Of a DNA stretch of 64,000 bases, positions 27,595 to 36,129 are shown piece after piece. Source of the DNA: Deltaproteobacteria bacterium. Lineage in GTDB: Bacteria; Myxococcota_A; UBA9160; PR03. The notes beneath the pieces are model-generated. The model was not told where the DNA came from. It saw only the letters and a program-made list of their open reading frames with translations, and did no database searches. The stretch is from NCBI GenBank assembly GCA_035063765.1, contig JAPSFT010000009.1, positions 1-64,000 on the forward strand, read 5' to 3'. Each line of letters begins with the position of its first letter. The stretch's first letter is position 1. The position numbers and the translations under genes are program-made.

Positions 27595-28847
27595 CCCGCC
27601 GGGCGCCGCCTGCGCCCGGGGCGCGCGGCGCGCGCCGCAGGCGAGCGAAGATCACCACGACGCTCCCGCTCTGGGCGCTGACCACCTTGCTGGCCCTCTC
27701 CGCCCACGCCGTCGAGGACCGCGCGGCACGGCTCGAGCGGCTCGAGAAGGCGATCGAGGAGCGGCGCGCGCGGGTCGCGGCCTTCGAGACCGAGCAGCGG
27801 GGCCTGCTCGACGCGCTCGAGGCCGCGGACCGGGCGATCGCGGCCGCCGCGGACGAGACCGCGCACAACGAGCGCGAGGTCGCCGCCGCCGGGGACGCCG
27901 AGCGCACCGCCGCCGCGCGCCTGCCCGCCCTCGAGGAGACCCTCGCGCGCACGCGCGCCGCGATGGCCGGGCGCGTGGTGGCGCTCTACAAGACGGGCGA
28001 GCTCGGGCCGGCGCAGCTCCTCTTCGCCGCGCAGTCGCTGCGCGAGCTGCTCGAGCGCGTGCGCGCGCTCTCGCTCCTTCTCGAGCACGACCGCCTGCTC
28101 GTGAGCCGCGCCCGCACCGAGCAGGCCGACCTCGACGCCGCCCGCCGCGAGGCCGTCGCCACCGGCGAGCGCGCCCGCCGCGCCCTCGCCGAGCTCGGCG
28201 CGCGCCGGAGCGAGCTCGCCACCGAGCGCGCCGAGAAGCAGCGCCTGCTGGCCCGCGTGCGCGGCGACCGCGCGCGCGAGAGCGCGGCGCTCGGCGAGCT
28301 CGAGGAGGCGGCGCGCGCGCTCGAGGAGGCGCTCGCCGAGCTCGGCGAGGCGCCCGCGCCGCTGCCGGATCTGCCCGCAGGCCCCTCCTTCGCCTCGCTC
28401 CGGGGCCGCCTGCCCGCCCCCGTGGACGCGCCCATCGTGCGCGGCTTCGGGCGCCAGGTGGACGAGCAGTTCCTGACCGAGGTCTTCCACAAGGGCGTCG
28501 ACTTCGGCGCCACGCGGGGCAGCGAGGTGCGGGCGGTCGCCGCGGGGATCGTGCGCTTCGCCGGCTGGTTCCGCGGCTACGGCCGGATGGTGATCCTCGA
28601 CCACGGCGAGCGCTTCTTCACGGTCCACGGCCACCTCGACGAGCTGCGCGTCGAGGTGGGCGACGTCGTCGAGGCGGGCCGCGTGCTCGGCACGGTCGGC
28701 GACACGGGCTCGCTGACGGGCCCGCGCCTCTACTTCGAGGTGCGCGAAGGCGGCCAGGCGGTGGACCCGCGGCGCTGGCTGCGCGCCGCCCCGGGCCCGC
28801 GCGCGGAGCTCGGGGCGGCGGCCCGGCGCGCCGCCGCGGCCTGCTAA
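27591..28847 (+). CDS. envC: EnvC-like murein hydrolase activator
   Basis: A 418-aa periplasmic protein: signal/anchor (about 20-41), a long coiled coil (about 44-260) and a C-terminal LytM/M23 fold (about 280-400). The metallopeptidase site is incomplete. HKGVD (H300-D304) and VHGHL are kept, but the final HxH of active enzymes is replaced by RLYFEV (about 380). The same change (SLYFEI) is found in E. coli EnvC. So it is most likely a non-catalytic activator of amidases controlled by FtsEX. The coupling to ftsX supports this. Confidence 0.88.
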   Translation: MTRRAPPAPGARGARRRRAKITTTLPLWALTTLLALSAHAVEDRAARLERLEKAIEERRARVAAFETEQRGLLDALEAADRAIAAAADETAHNEREVAAAGDAERTAAARLPALEETLARTRAAMAGRVVALYKTGELGPAQLLFAAQSLRELLERVRALSLLLEHDRLLVSRARTEQADLDAARREAVATGERARRALAELGARRSELATERAEKQRLLARVRGDRARESAALGELEEAARALEEALAELGEAPAPLPDLPAGPSFASLRGRLPAPVDAPIVRGFGRQVDEQFLTEVFHKGVDFGATRGSEVRAVAAGIVRFAGWFRGYGRMVILDHGERFFTVHGHLDELRVEVGDVVEAGRVLGTVGDTGSLTGPRLYFEVREGGQAVDPRRWLRAAPGPRAELGAAARRAAAAC

Positions 28848-28931
28848 GATCCGTCGCTTCCGCAAGGCGGCCGCGAGGCTCCGGCCGGCGCCGCCGAATC
28901 GCCCGGCCGTCCCAGGAGTCCACGGATCCCG

Positions 28932-30440
28932 ATGCGACCCACCACCTTCCGCTCCGTCCTCCTCTTCGCGGCCGGCGCCGCGGCCGCCACGGTCTTCCTC
29001 GGGCCCGGGCCGTCCGGCTCGGTGGCTGCCGCCCGCTACGAGGACCTGAGCCTGTTCACCTCGGTGATGCACCTGGTGCGGCGCAACTACGTCGAGGAGG
29101 TGGACGAGACCGAGCTGATCCGCGGCGCCGTGCGCGGGATGCTCGCCGAGCTCGACCCGCACTCGGCCTACATGGACCCCGACGCGCACAAGGAGATGCA
29201 GATCGACACCCGCGGCGAGTTCAACGGCCTCGGGATCGAGATCAGCAAGCGGCGCGACGGCTACATCGAGGTGGTCTCGCCGATCGAGGGCACGCCGGCC
29301 TGGCGGGCGGGCATCGAGCCGAAGGACCAGATCACCGCGATCTGCCCGACCGAGAAGCCCGAGGGCTGGGCCGAGGACTGCAAGAACACCAAGAGCATGA
29401 CGCTCTTCGACGCGGTCAAGCTGATGCGCGGCAAACGCGGCAGCGCGATCACGATCCGCATCTTCCGGGAGGGCTTCGAGCGGCCGCGCCCCTTCACGAT
29501 CACGCGTGACGTGGTGAAGGTGGCGTCGGTCGAGGGGCGGGCGCTCGAGCCGGGCTACGGCTACCTGCGCCTGCGCTCGTTCCAGGAGCGCACCGCGAGC
29601 GAGCTCGAGAAGGAGCTCGCCCAGGTGGTGAAGGAGTCGGGCGGCCAGCTCCAGGGCCTCGTGCTCGACCTGCGCGACAACCCGGGCGGGCTGCTCGACC
29701 AGGCGGTGCAGGTCGCCGACCTGTGGCTCTCCGACGGCCTGATCGTCTACACGAAGGGGCGCGTCGAGAACCAGCAGCAGGAGTTCGCGGCGCACGCCGA
29801 CGGGAGCGAGCAGGCGTACCCGATCGTGGTGCTCGTGAACGCCGGCAGCGCCAGCGCCTCGGAGATCGTGGCCGGCGCGCTCCAGGACCAGGGACGCGCG
29901 CTGGTGCTCGGCGAGCACACCTTCGGCAAGGGCTCCGTGCAGACCGTCTACCCGCTCGAGGACGGCTCCGGGCTGCGCCTCACGACCGCGCTCTACTACA
30001 CGCCTGCCGGACGCTCGATCCAGGAGGTCGGGATCACGCCCGACATCACGGTCGCGGCGAAGGAGGCCGCGAAGGCCGCGGGCGAGGGCGTGGACCCGAG
30101 CGCCGTCGACGAGGACTCCGACGAGCCGCTGCGCGAGAAGGACCTCGAGCGCCACTTCCAGCACCCGCCCGACGCGAACGACGCGGAGGAGCCTCGGGCC
30201 GAGCGGCCCCACCTCGAGCTGCCCGGCGGCCCCGGGACGATCGCCGCGCCGGCCGGGGAGGGCGCCGGGCCCGAGGCGGCCGGCAAGGAGGGTGACGTGC
30301 AGCTCGCCCGCGGCCTCGAGGTGCTGAAGAGCTGGAGCTACTTCGAGAAGCTGCGCGGCGGCGCCACGACCGCGGCCGGCCGGGAGGGTGCGCCGTCGAT
30401 GGCGAGCGCGCCCGACGCGGCCGGCGCCGGATCGCACTGA
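28932..30440 (+). CDS. ctpA: C-terminal processing peptidase CtpA (S41)
   Basis: A 502-aa periplasmic serine protease. Signal peptide (about 1-33), a PDZ domain (about 92-195), and the S41 core with GSASASEI (catalytic Ser about 308) and FGKGSVQT (K333). Two features stand out: the PDZ has an insertion with two cysteines (C138, C150), and the 120 residues after the core are acidic and Pro/Ala-rich. The ATG at 28932 lies 84 bp after the EnvC-like gene, as in many genomes where ctpA follows envC. It may be co-transcribed. Confidence 0.95.
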   Translation: MRPTTFRSVLLFAAGAAAATVFLGPGPSGSVAAARYEDLSLFTSVMHLVRRNYVEEVDETELIRGAVRGMLAELDPHSAYMDPDAHKEMQIDTRGEFNGLGIEISKRRDGYIEVVSPIEGTPAWRAGIEPKDQITAICPTEKPEGWAEDCKNTKSMTLFDAVKLMRGKRGSAITIRIFREGFERPRPFTITRDVVKVASVEGRALEPGYGYLRLRSFQERTASELEKELAQVVKESGGQLQGLVLDLRDNPGGLLDQAVQVADLWLSDGLIVYTKGRVENQQQEFAAHADGSEQAYPIVVLVNAGSASASEIVAGALQDQGRALVLGEHTFGKGSVQTVYPLEDGSGLRLTTALYYTPAGRSIQEVGITPDITVAAKEAAKAAGEGVDPSAVDEDSDEPLREKDLERHFQHPPDANDAEEPRAERPHLELPGGPGTIAAPAGEGAGPEAAGKEGDVQLARGLEVLKSWSYFEKLRGGATTAAGREGAPSMASAPDAAGAGSH

Positions 30441-30453
30441 GCCCGTCCCCGGC

Positions 30454-31665
30454 ATGGCATCGCCGGCCCCGCAGGTGCTCCGGGTGGCGGAGCTGGTGGG
30501 CGCGCTGCGGGCGCTCGTCGAGGACGTGGTGGGCCGCGTGTGGGTGGTGGGCGAGGTGTCGAACCTGCGCCGCGCCGCCTCCGGGCACCTCTACTTCACG
30601 CTGAAGGACGACAGTGCGCAGCTTCGCGCCGTGCTGTTCCGCGCCGAGGCGGCGCGGCTGCCCTTCGAGCCCGCCGACGGCCTCGAGGTGCTGGCCTTCG
30701 CCGAGGCCACCGTCTACGGCGCGCGCGGCGAGCTCCAGCTCGTCGTGCGCCAGCTCGAGCCGCGCGGGCAGGGCGCGCTGCGGCTCGCCTTCGAGCAGCT
30801 GCGCGCGCGGCTCGCGGCCGAGGGCCTCTTCGAGGAGGGCCGCAAGCGCGCGCTCCCGGCGCTCCCGCGCCGGATCGGCATCGTGACCTCGCTGCACGGG
30901 GCCGCGGTGCGCGACGTGATCGAGGTGACCGGCCTGCGCTGGCCGTCCTGCCCGCTGCTGGTGGCCGACGCGCGCGTCCAGGGGCCCGGCGCGGAGTCCG
31001 AGATCGTCGAGGCGCTCCAGCTCCTCGCGAGCCGCCCCGAGGTGGACGTGATCCTGCTCGTGCGCGGCGGCGGCTCGCTCGAGGACCTGTGGCCCTTCAA
31101 CAGCGAGACGGTGGCGCGGGCCCTGGCGCGCTGCCCCGTGCCGGTGGTCTCGGGCGTGGGGCACGAGACCGACCTCACGATCGCCGACCTGGTGGCCGAC
31201 GCGCGGGCGCCGACCCCGTCCGCGGCCGCGGCCCTGGTCCTGCCCGACCGCCGGGCGTTCACCGAGCGGCTCGCGCGCGACCGCCGGCGGCTGCGCGGCG
31301 CGATCGAGGCGCGCCTCGCGCGCGCACGGGCGCGCCTCGAGGCGCGGGCCGGCGCGCTGCACCGCGTCTCGCCGGTGGCGCAGCTCGCGGCCCGGCGCGG
31401 GCGGCTCGCGGGCGACGTCGCGCGCCTCGACGCGGCGCTGCGCCGGCACGTCGCCCGCGCGAGCGCGCAGCTCTCGCTCGCGGCGGCGCGCCTCGATTCG
31501 CTGTCGCCGCTCGCCGTGCTCGGCCGGGGCTACGCGATCGCGCGTCGGGCCGACGACGGCCGGATCGTGCGCGCGCCGGGCGACGTCGCGCCGGGCGACG
31601 AGCTCGCCGTGCGCGTCGCCGGCGGGCGGATCGACGCCCGCGTGACCCGCACCCGCGAGGAGTGA
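30454..31665 (+). CDS. xseA: Exodeoxyribonuclease VII large subunit
   Basis: A 403-aa subunit of the nuclease that degrades single-stranded DNA in repair. An OB-fold tRNA-anticodon-like domain (about 5-100; VWVVGEVSNLRRAASGHLYF), the catalytic core (IVTSLHGAAVRDV, VILLVRGGGSLEDLW, SGVGHETDLTIAD) and a C-terminal Arg/Ala-rich coiled coil ending in VLGRGYAIAR are all standard. ATG at 30454 lies 13 bp after ctpA. XseB is 91 bp downstream and has its own promoter. Confidence 0.96.
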   Translation: MASPAPQVLRVAELVGALRALVEDVVGRVWVVGEVSNLRRAASGHLYFTLKDDSAQLRAVLFRAEAARLPFEPADGLEVLAFAEATVYGARGELQLVVRQLEPRGQGALRLAFEQLRARLAAEGLFEEGRKRALPALPRRIGIVTSLHGAAVRDVIEVTGLRWPSCPLLVADARVQGPGAESEIVEALQLLASRPEVDVILLVRGGGSLEDLWPFNSETVARALARCPVPVVSGVGHETDLTIADLVADARAPTPSAAAALVLPDRRAFTERLARDRRRLRGAIEARLARARARLEARAGALHRVSPVAQLAARRGRLAGDVARLDAALRRHVARASAQLSLAAARLDSLSPLAVLGRGYAIARRADDGRIVRAPGDVAPGDELAVRVAGGRIDARVTRTREE

Positions 31666-31715
31666 CAGCGGCCGCGCGACGCGCTCGGGAGGGGCCCGAA
31701 GGGTCGGCCCGCGGT

Positions 31716-31745
31716 TTGACACCCCGGCGCGCCCGCGGCTAGCCT
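31716..31745 (+). promoter_or_regulatory. Promoter of xseB-ispA-dxs
   Basis: TTGACA, an 18-nt spacer and TAGCCT. The expected start is within about 6 nt of the xseB ATG at 31757, and there is no ribosome site, suggesting a nearly leaderless mRNA. Shares TTGACACCCC with the promoter at 46640. Confidence 0.65.
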
Positions 31746-31756
31746 GCCTCGCTGCC

Positions 31757-32098
31757 ATGGCGGACCGCGCTCTCCCGCCCTCCGATCCCCGCGGCACGCT
31801 CCCCGGCGAGCATCGACCGGAACCCGGCGAGCCCACCTTCGAGGTGGCGCTCGGGCGGCTCGAGGCGATCGTCGGCCGGCTCGAGGAGGGAGACATGGCG
31901 CTCGAGGACGCGCTCGCCGGCTTCGAGGAAGGGGTCCGGCTCTCGCGCCGGCTGGCGGAGCGGCTCGGGGACGCGGAGCGGCGGATCGAGCGGCTCGTGC
32001 GAGAGGGCGGCGGGCTCGCGGTCCGCCCGCTGGAGGCGCCGCCCGGCGACCCGGACCAGGCTCCGCCGCCGGGCGGGCCCGAGGACCCGGAGGCGTAG
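31757..32098 (+). CDS. xseB: Exodeoxyribonuclease VII small subunit
   Basis: A 113-aa protein. The family core is at about 28-80: [33 protein letters not shown]. The N-terminal 25 residues and C-terminal Pro/Gly-rich 35 are extra relative to E. coli XseB (80 aa). It partners XseA. TAG overlaps the GTG start of ispA by one base. Confidence 0.93.
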   Translation: MADRALPPSDPRGTLPGEHRPEPGEPTFEVALGRLEAIVGRLEEGDMALEDALAGFEEGVRLSRRLAERLGDAERRIERLVREGGGLAVRPLEAPPGDPDQAPPPGGPEDPEA

Positions 32099-32937
32099 TG
32101 GACGTACAGGCCTACCTCGCCGAGAGCGCGCAGCGCGTGGACGCGGCGCTCGAGCGCCTGCTCCCGCCCGCCGGCGCGCCCCCGCGCGGCCTGCACGCCG
32201 CCATGCGCCATCTCGTCTTCCCGGGCGGCAAGCGCCTGCGCCCGGCGCTGGCCTTCGCGGCCGCCGAGGCGGTCGGCGGGCAGCCCGAGCACGCGCTGCC
32301 GCTGGCGGCCGCCGTCGAGCTCGTCCACACCTACTCGCTCGTCCACGACGACCTGCCCTGCATGGACGACGACGACGAGCGGCGCGGCCGCCCGACCGTC
32401 CACGTGGCCTACGGCGAGGCGACGGCGGTGCTGGCCGGCGACGCGCTGCTCGCAGCGGCCTTCGAGACGCTCGCGCAGGCGCCGGGCGACGCCGCCCGCA
32501 CGGTCGCTGCCCTGCGCGAGCTCGCCCACGCCGCGGGCGCGGCGCAGCTCGTCGGCGGCCAGGCCGACGATCTCGACTTCGACCCCGCGCGCGTCGACGA
32601 GGCGTGGGTGGACTCGGTGCACCGGCGCAAGACCGCCGCGCTCTTCGCGGCGGCCGTGGGCGGCGGCGCGCGCCTGGCGGGCGCGGGCGAGCCGGAGCTC
32701 GAGCGCCTGCGCCGCTTCGCGCTGGCGACGGGCGTGGCCTTCCAGATCGCCGACGACGTCCTCGACGACGAGCCCGGCGCCGGCGAGTGCTCGCTCGTCG
32801 CGCTGATCGGCCAGGACGCCGCCCGCGCCCGCGCCGAGGCGCTGCTCCAGGACGCGCTCACCGCCCTCGACCCCTTCGGCACGCGCGCCGATGCGCTGCG
32901 CCTGCTCGCCCGCTTCGCGGTCGGGAGGACCCGATGA
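32098..32937 (+). CDS. ispA: Polyprenyl synthetase, IspA-like
   Basis: A 279-aa prenyl-chain synthase (geranyl/farnesyl-diphosphate type). The first Asp motif is [14 protein letters not shown] (D84-D90) with the four-residue spacing of bacterial FPP synthases, and the second is DDVLD (219-223). After the second motif the usual loop with conserved lysines (GKxxGKD...GKST) is missing: the protein goes straight to [19 protein letters not shown]. Lysines of that loop bind diphosphate in E. coli IspA, so activity or chain length may differ. Gene order xseB-ispA-dxs is the common bacterial one. Confidence 0.92.
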   Translation: MDVQAYLAESAQRVDAALERLLPPAGAPPRGLHAAMRHLVFPGGKRLRPALAFAAAEAVGGQPEHALPLAAAVELVHTYSLVHDDLPCMDDDDERRGRPTVHVAYGEATAVLAGDALLAAAFETLAQAPGDAARTVAALRELAHAAGAAQLVGGQADDLDFDPARVDEAWVDSVHRRKTAALFAAAVGGGARLAGAGEPELERLRRFALATGVAFQIADDVLDDEPGAGECSLVALIGQDAARARAEALLQDALTALDPFGTRADALRLLARFAVGRTR

Positions 32938-34838
32938 GCGGTGGAGGCCTGCCGGCGGGCGAGTCCCTGCTGCCCCGCATCGCGGATCCCGCGGACCTGC
33001 GCGCGCTCCCGCGCGAGGAGGTGGCGCGGGTGTGCGCGGAGCTGCGCCAGGAGATCGTCGAGCGGGTCTCGCAGACCGGCGGTCACCTGGCCTCGAGCCT
33101 GGGCGCGGTCGAGCTGATCACCGCGCTCCACTACGTCTTCGACACGCCGACGGACCGGCTGGTCTTCGACGTCGGCCACCAGGCCTACGCGCACAAGATG
33201 CTGACCGGGCGCCGCGCGGCCTTCGACCGGATCGGCCAGGCCGGCGGGATCGGCAAGTTCCTGCGCCGCGCGGAGTCGCCCTACGACCACTTCGGGGCCG
33301 GCCACGCGGGCACCTCGATCTCGGCCGCGCTCGGCATCGCGCGGGCGCTCCAGCACCGCGGGGCGCCGGGCCGGGCGATCGCCTTCATCGGCGACGGCGG
33401 GATGACCGCCGGCATGGCCTTCGAGGCGCTCAACCACGCCGGCGAGCTGGGCCAGAAGAACCTGCTCGTCGTCCTCAACGACAACGAGATGTCGATCGCG
33501 CCGAACGTCGGAGCGCTCTCGTCCTTCCTCTCGCGCAAGCTGTCGGCGCCGCTGGTGCGCCGGCTCAAGACGGTCGCCAAGGACGTGCTCGCGACGCTGC
33601 CGGGCGACCTCGTGCACTGGGCGCACAAGGCCGAGGAGTCGTTCAAGGCCTTCATCTCGCCGAGCCTGCTCTTCGAGGCGCTCGGCTTCCGCTACCTGGG
33701 CCCGATCCCGGGCAACTCGATCGACCCGGTGCTCGAGACGGTCACGAACGCGCGCCGGATGCTCGAGGGCGGCGAGGGCCCGATCCTGATCCACGCGATC
33801 ACCGCCAAGGGCTACGGCTACCCGCCGGCCGAGGCGGACCCCTTCAAGTACCACGGCGTGACCCCCTTCGAGATCACCTCGGGCGAGATGCGCAAGAGCA
33901 GCGGCGGGCCGCCCTCCTACACGCGGGTGTTCTCGGACGCGCTCGTCGAGCTCGCCGGCGAGGACCCGCGCATCGTCGCGATCACCGCCGCCATGCCCGA
34001 CGGCACCGGCCTCGACCGCTTCCGGGCCGCCCACCCGGAGCGCTGCTACGACGTCGGCATCGCCGAGCAGCACGCGGTGACCTTCGCGGCGGGCCTGGCG
34101 GTCGAGGGCATGAAGCCGGTGGCGGCGATCTACTCGACCTTCCTCCAGCGCGCCTTCGACCAGGTCGTGCACGACGTGTGCATCCAGAACCTCGACGTGA
34201 CCTTCGCGCTCGACCGCGCCGGCCTGGTCGGCGCCGACGGGGCCACCCACCAGGGCTTCTACGACCTGGCCTTCCTGCGCGCGCTCCCGAACATGGTCGT
34301 GATGGCGCCCAAGGACGAGAACGAGCTGCGCCACATGCTGAAGACGGCGATCGAGCACCCCGGTCCGGCGGCGGTGCGCTATCCGCGCGGGAACGGCTTC
34401 GGCGTGCCGCTCGACCCGGACCTGAAGACCGTGCCGATCGGCGAGGCCGAGCTGCTGCGCGACGGCGACGACGTGCTGGTGGCCGCAATCGGCACGCTGG
34501 CGCACGCAGCGCTCGAGGCGGCCAACGAGCTGCACGCGGCCGGGATCTCGGCGGCGGTCGTGAACGCGCGCTTCGTGAAGCCCCTCGACGCGCGGCGCCT
34601 GGCCGAGCTGGCCGCGCGCTGCCGCGCCGTCGTGACGATCGAGGAGGCCTGCGGCCCGGGCGGCTTCGGCGCGGCGGTGCTGGAGGCGCTGGCCGCGGCC
34701 GGCGTCGCCGTGCCCGTGCGCTGCCTGGCGCTCCCGGACCGGATCGTCGAGCACGGCGACCCCGACGCGATCCGCGCCGACCACGGCCTCGACGCCCCCG
34801 GCATCGCCCGCGCCGCGCGCGAGCTGCTCGGGCGCTGA
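32934..34838 (+). CDS. dxs: 1-deoxy-D-xylulose-5-phosphate synthase
   Basis: A 634-aa thiamine-diphosphate enzyme that joins pyruvate and glyceraldehyde-3-phosphate in the first step of the MEP isoprenoid route. ThDP-binding GDGGMTAG at 153-160 with the trailing NDNEMSIAPN, the DHFGAGHAGTSIS block near 118-130, and the transketolase C-terminal part (DVGIAEQHA) are intact. ATG overlaps the ispA stop (ATGA). Confidence 0.97.
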   Translation: MSGGGLPAGESLLPRIADPADLRALPREEVARVCAELRQEIVERVSQTGGHLASSLGAVELITALHYVFDTPTDRLVFDVGHQAYAHKMLTGRRAAFDRIGQAGGIGKFLRRAESPYDHFGAGHAGTSISAALGIARALQHRGAPGRAIAFIGDGGMTAGMAFEALNHAGELGQKNLLVVLNDNEMSIAPNVGALSSFLSRKLSAPLVRRLKTVAKDVLATLPGDLVHWAHKAEESFKAFISPSLLFEALGFRYLGPIPGNSIDPVLETVTNARRMLEGGEGPILIHAITAKGYGYPPAEADPFKYHGVTPFEITSGEMRKSSGGPPSYTRVFSDALVELAGEDPRIVAITAAMPDGTGLDRFRAAHPERCYDVGIAEQHAVTFAAGLAVEGMKPVAAIYSTFLQRAFDQVVHDVCIQNLDVTFALDRAGLVGADGATHQGFYDLAFLRALPNMVVMAPKDENELRHMLKTAIEHPGPAAVRYPRGNGFGVPLDPDLKTVPIGEAELLRDGDDVLVAAIGTLAHAALEAANELHAAGISAAVVNARFVKPLDARRLAELAARCRAVVTIEEACGPGGFGAAVLEALAAAGVAVPVRCLALPDRIVEHGDPDAIRADHGLDAPGIARAARELLGR

Positions 34839-34949
34839 CGCACCCGGGTCGGGGCGCGGGTGGTCGAGCCGCCCCGCGCGGGGTCGCCGGGACGGAGCGG
34901 CCGGCGCCGGTCGCGCGCGGGGCCCCGGGGTTTGGTACGCAGGGCGGCG

Positions 34950-35717
34950 ATGGCGCCCCAGCACCCGCGGCTCGACGAGCGTCTCGTGCTCGACGGCCTC
35001 GCCGAGAGCCGCGCGAAGGCGCAGGCCCTGGTCATGGCCGGCCGGGTCCGGGTGGACGGGGTGGTCGCCGACAAGCCGGGGACCCGCGTGAAGCCCGGCG
35101 CCGCGGTGTCGCTGCAGGGGCCCGCGTCGCGCTTCGTCTCGCGCGGGGGCGACAAGCTCGCCGGGGCGCTCGACGAGCTCGGGATCGACCCGGCCGGGCT
35201 CGGCTGTCTCGACGTCGGCGCCTCCACGGGCGGCTTCACGGACTGCCTGCTCCAGCGCGGGGCCCGGCGCGTCGTCGCGGTCGACGTCGGGCACGGCCAG
35301 CTCCACGAGAAGCTGCGCGCGGACCCGCGCGTCGTGGTGGTGGAGCGTGCCAACGCCCGACACCTCGAGGCGTCGGCACTCGCCGGCGAGCAGCCGGAGC
35401 TGGTCGTCGTGGACGTCTCCTTCATCTCGCTGCGGCTCGTGCTGCCGCGCCTCGCCGCGCTCGCGCCCGAGGCCGACTGGCTGCTCCTCGTGAAGCCGCA
35501 GTTCGAGGTCGGGCGCGAGCAGGTGGGGGCGGGCGGGGTGGTGCGCGACGACGCGCTCCGGCGGGCCGCCGCGGGCGCGGTGCGGGCGGCGGCCGAGGCG
35601 CTCGGCTGGCGCTGGCGCGGCGAGGTCGAGAGCCGGGTCGCGGGCCCCAAGGGGAACCGCGAGATCTTCCTGTGGCTGCGTGCGCCTGCTCCGGGCGGCG
35701 CTCGCACTTCGAGTTGA
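34950..35717 (+). CDS. tlyA: TlyA-family rRNA methyltransferase
   Basis: A 255-aa protein: S4 RNA-binding domain (about 8-60) followed by an FtsJ-like fold with K69 (SRGGDKLAGAL), SAM motif DVGASTGGFTDC (88-99), D-containing VVVDVSFISL and VKPQFE, and a final Glu in GNREIF. TlyA proteins 2'-O-methylate 16S and/or 23S rRNA cytidines; some are described as haemolysins. ATG at 34950, after a 111-bp GC-rich gap from dxs with no other gene. Confidence 0.94.
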   Translation: MAPQHPRLDERLVLDGLAESRAKAQALVMAGRVRVDGVVADKPGTRVKPGAAVSLQGPASRFVSRGGDKLAGALDELGIDPAGLGCLDVGASTGGFTDCLLQRGARRVVAVDVGHGQLHEKLRADPRVVVVERANARHLEASALAGEQPELVVVDVSFISLRLVLPRLAALAPEADWLLLVKPQFEVGREQVGAGGVVRDDALRRAAAGAVRAAAEALGWRWRGEVESRVAGPKGNREIFLWLRAPAPGGARTSS

Positions 35718-35741
35718 CGCCCGGGGGGTCGGGCTTATCCT
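35714..35741 (+). promoter_or_regulatory. Promoter upstream of iscA-iscS
   Basis: TTGACG, a 16-nt spacer and TATCCT. It overlaps the tlyA stop codon. The start would be near 35748, giving a leader of about 33 nt with GAGGAGAA before the ATG at 35781. Confidence 0.65.
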
Positions 35742-35780
35742 CCCGCAGTCGCTTCGCTTTTCGCCCGAGGAGAACGGACC

Positions 35781-36113
35781 ATGGCGCTCGTCGAGCTGAC
35801 CCCCGCCGCCCAGGATCGCGTGAAGGCGCTCCTCGACCGCGACGGCAGGCTCGAGACGCACGGCCTGCGCCTCAAGGTCGTGGGTGGCGGCTGCTCGGGC
35901 CTCCAGTACGAGCTCGGCTTCGACGACCGCGTGACCGACGACGACAACGCCTTCCAGGCGGGCCCGGTCCGGATCGTCGTCGACGACAAGAGCGCCGTGT
36001 ACCTGGCCGGGACCGTGCTCGACTACGTCGACACGCTCCAGGAGTCGGGCTTCAAGATCCAGAACCCGAACGCCAAGAGCTCCTGCGGCTGCGGCCAGTC
36101 CTTCGGCGCCTGA
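35781..36113 (+). CDS. iscA: A-type iron-sulfur carrier (IscA/ErpA)
   Basis: A 110-aa A-type carrier that hands Fe-S clusters to target proteins. The three ligand cysteines lie in GGGCSGLQY and SSCGCGQSF, with the usual spacing. Whether it is IscA or ErpA cannot be settled from sequence alone. It is followed 16 bp later by a cysteine desulfurase. A scaffold protein (IscU/SufU) is not present here. Confidence 0.94.
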   Translation: MALVELTPAAQDRVKALLDRDGRLETHGLRLKVVGGGCSGLQYELGFDDRVTDDDNAFQAGPVRIVVDDKSAVYLAGTVLDYVDTLQESGFKIQNPNAKSSCGCGQSFGA

Positions 36114-36129
36114 GCTCCGGAGGCGCAGA

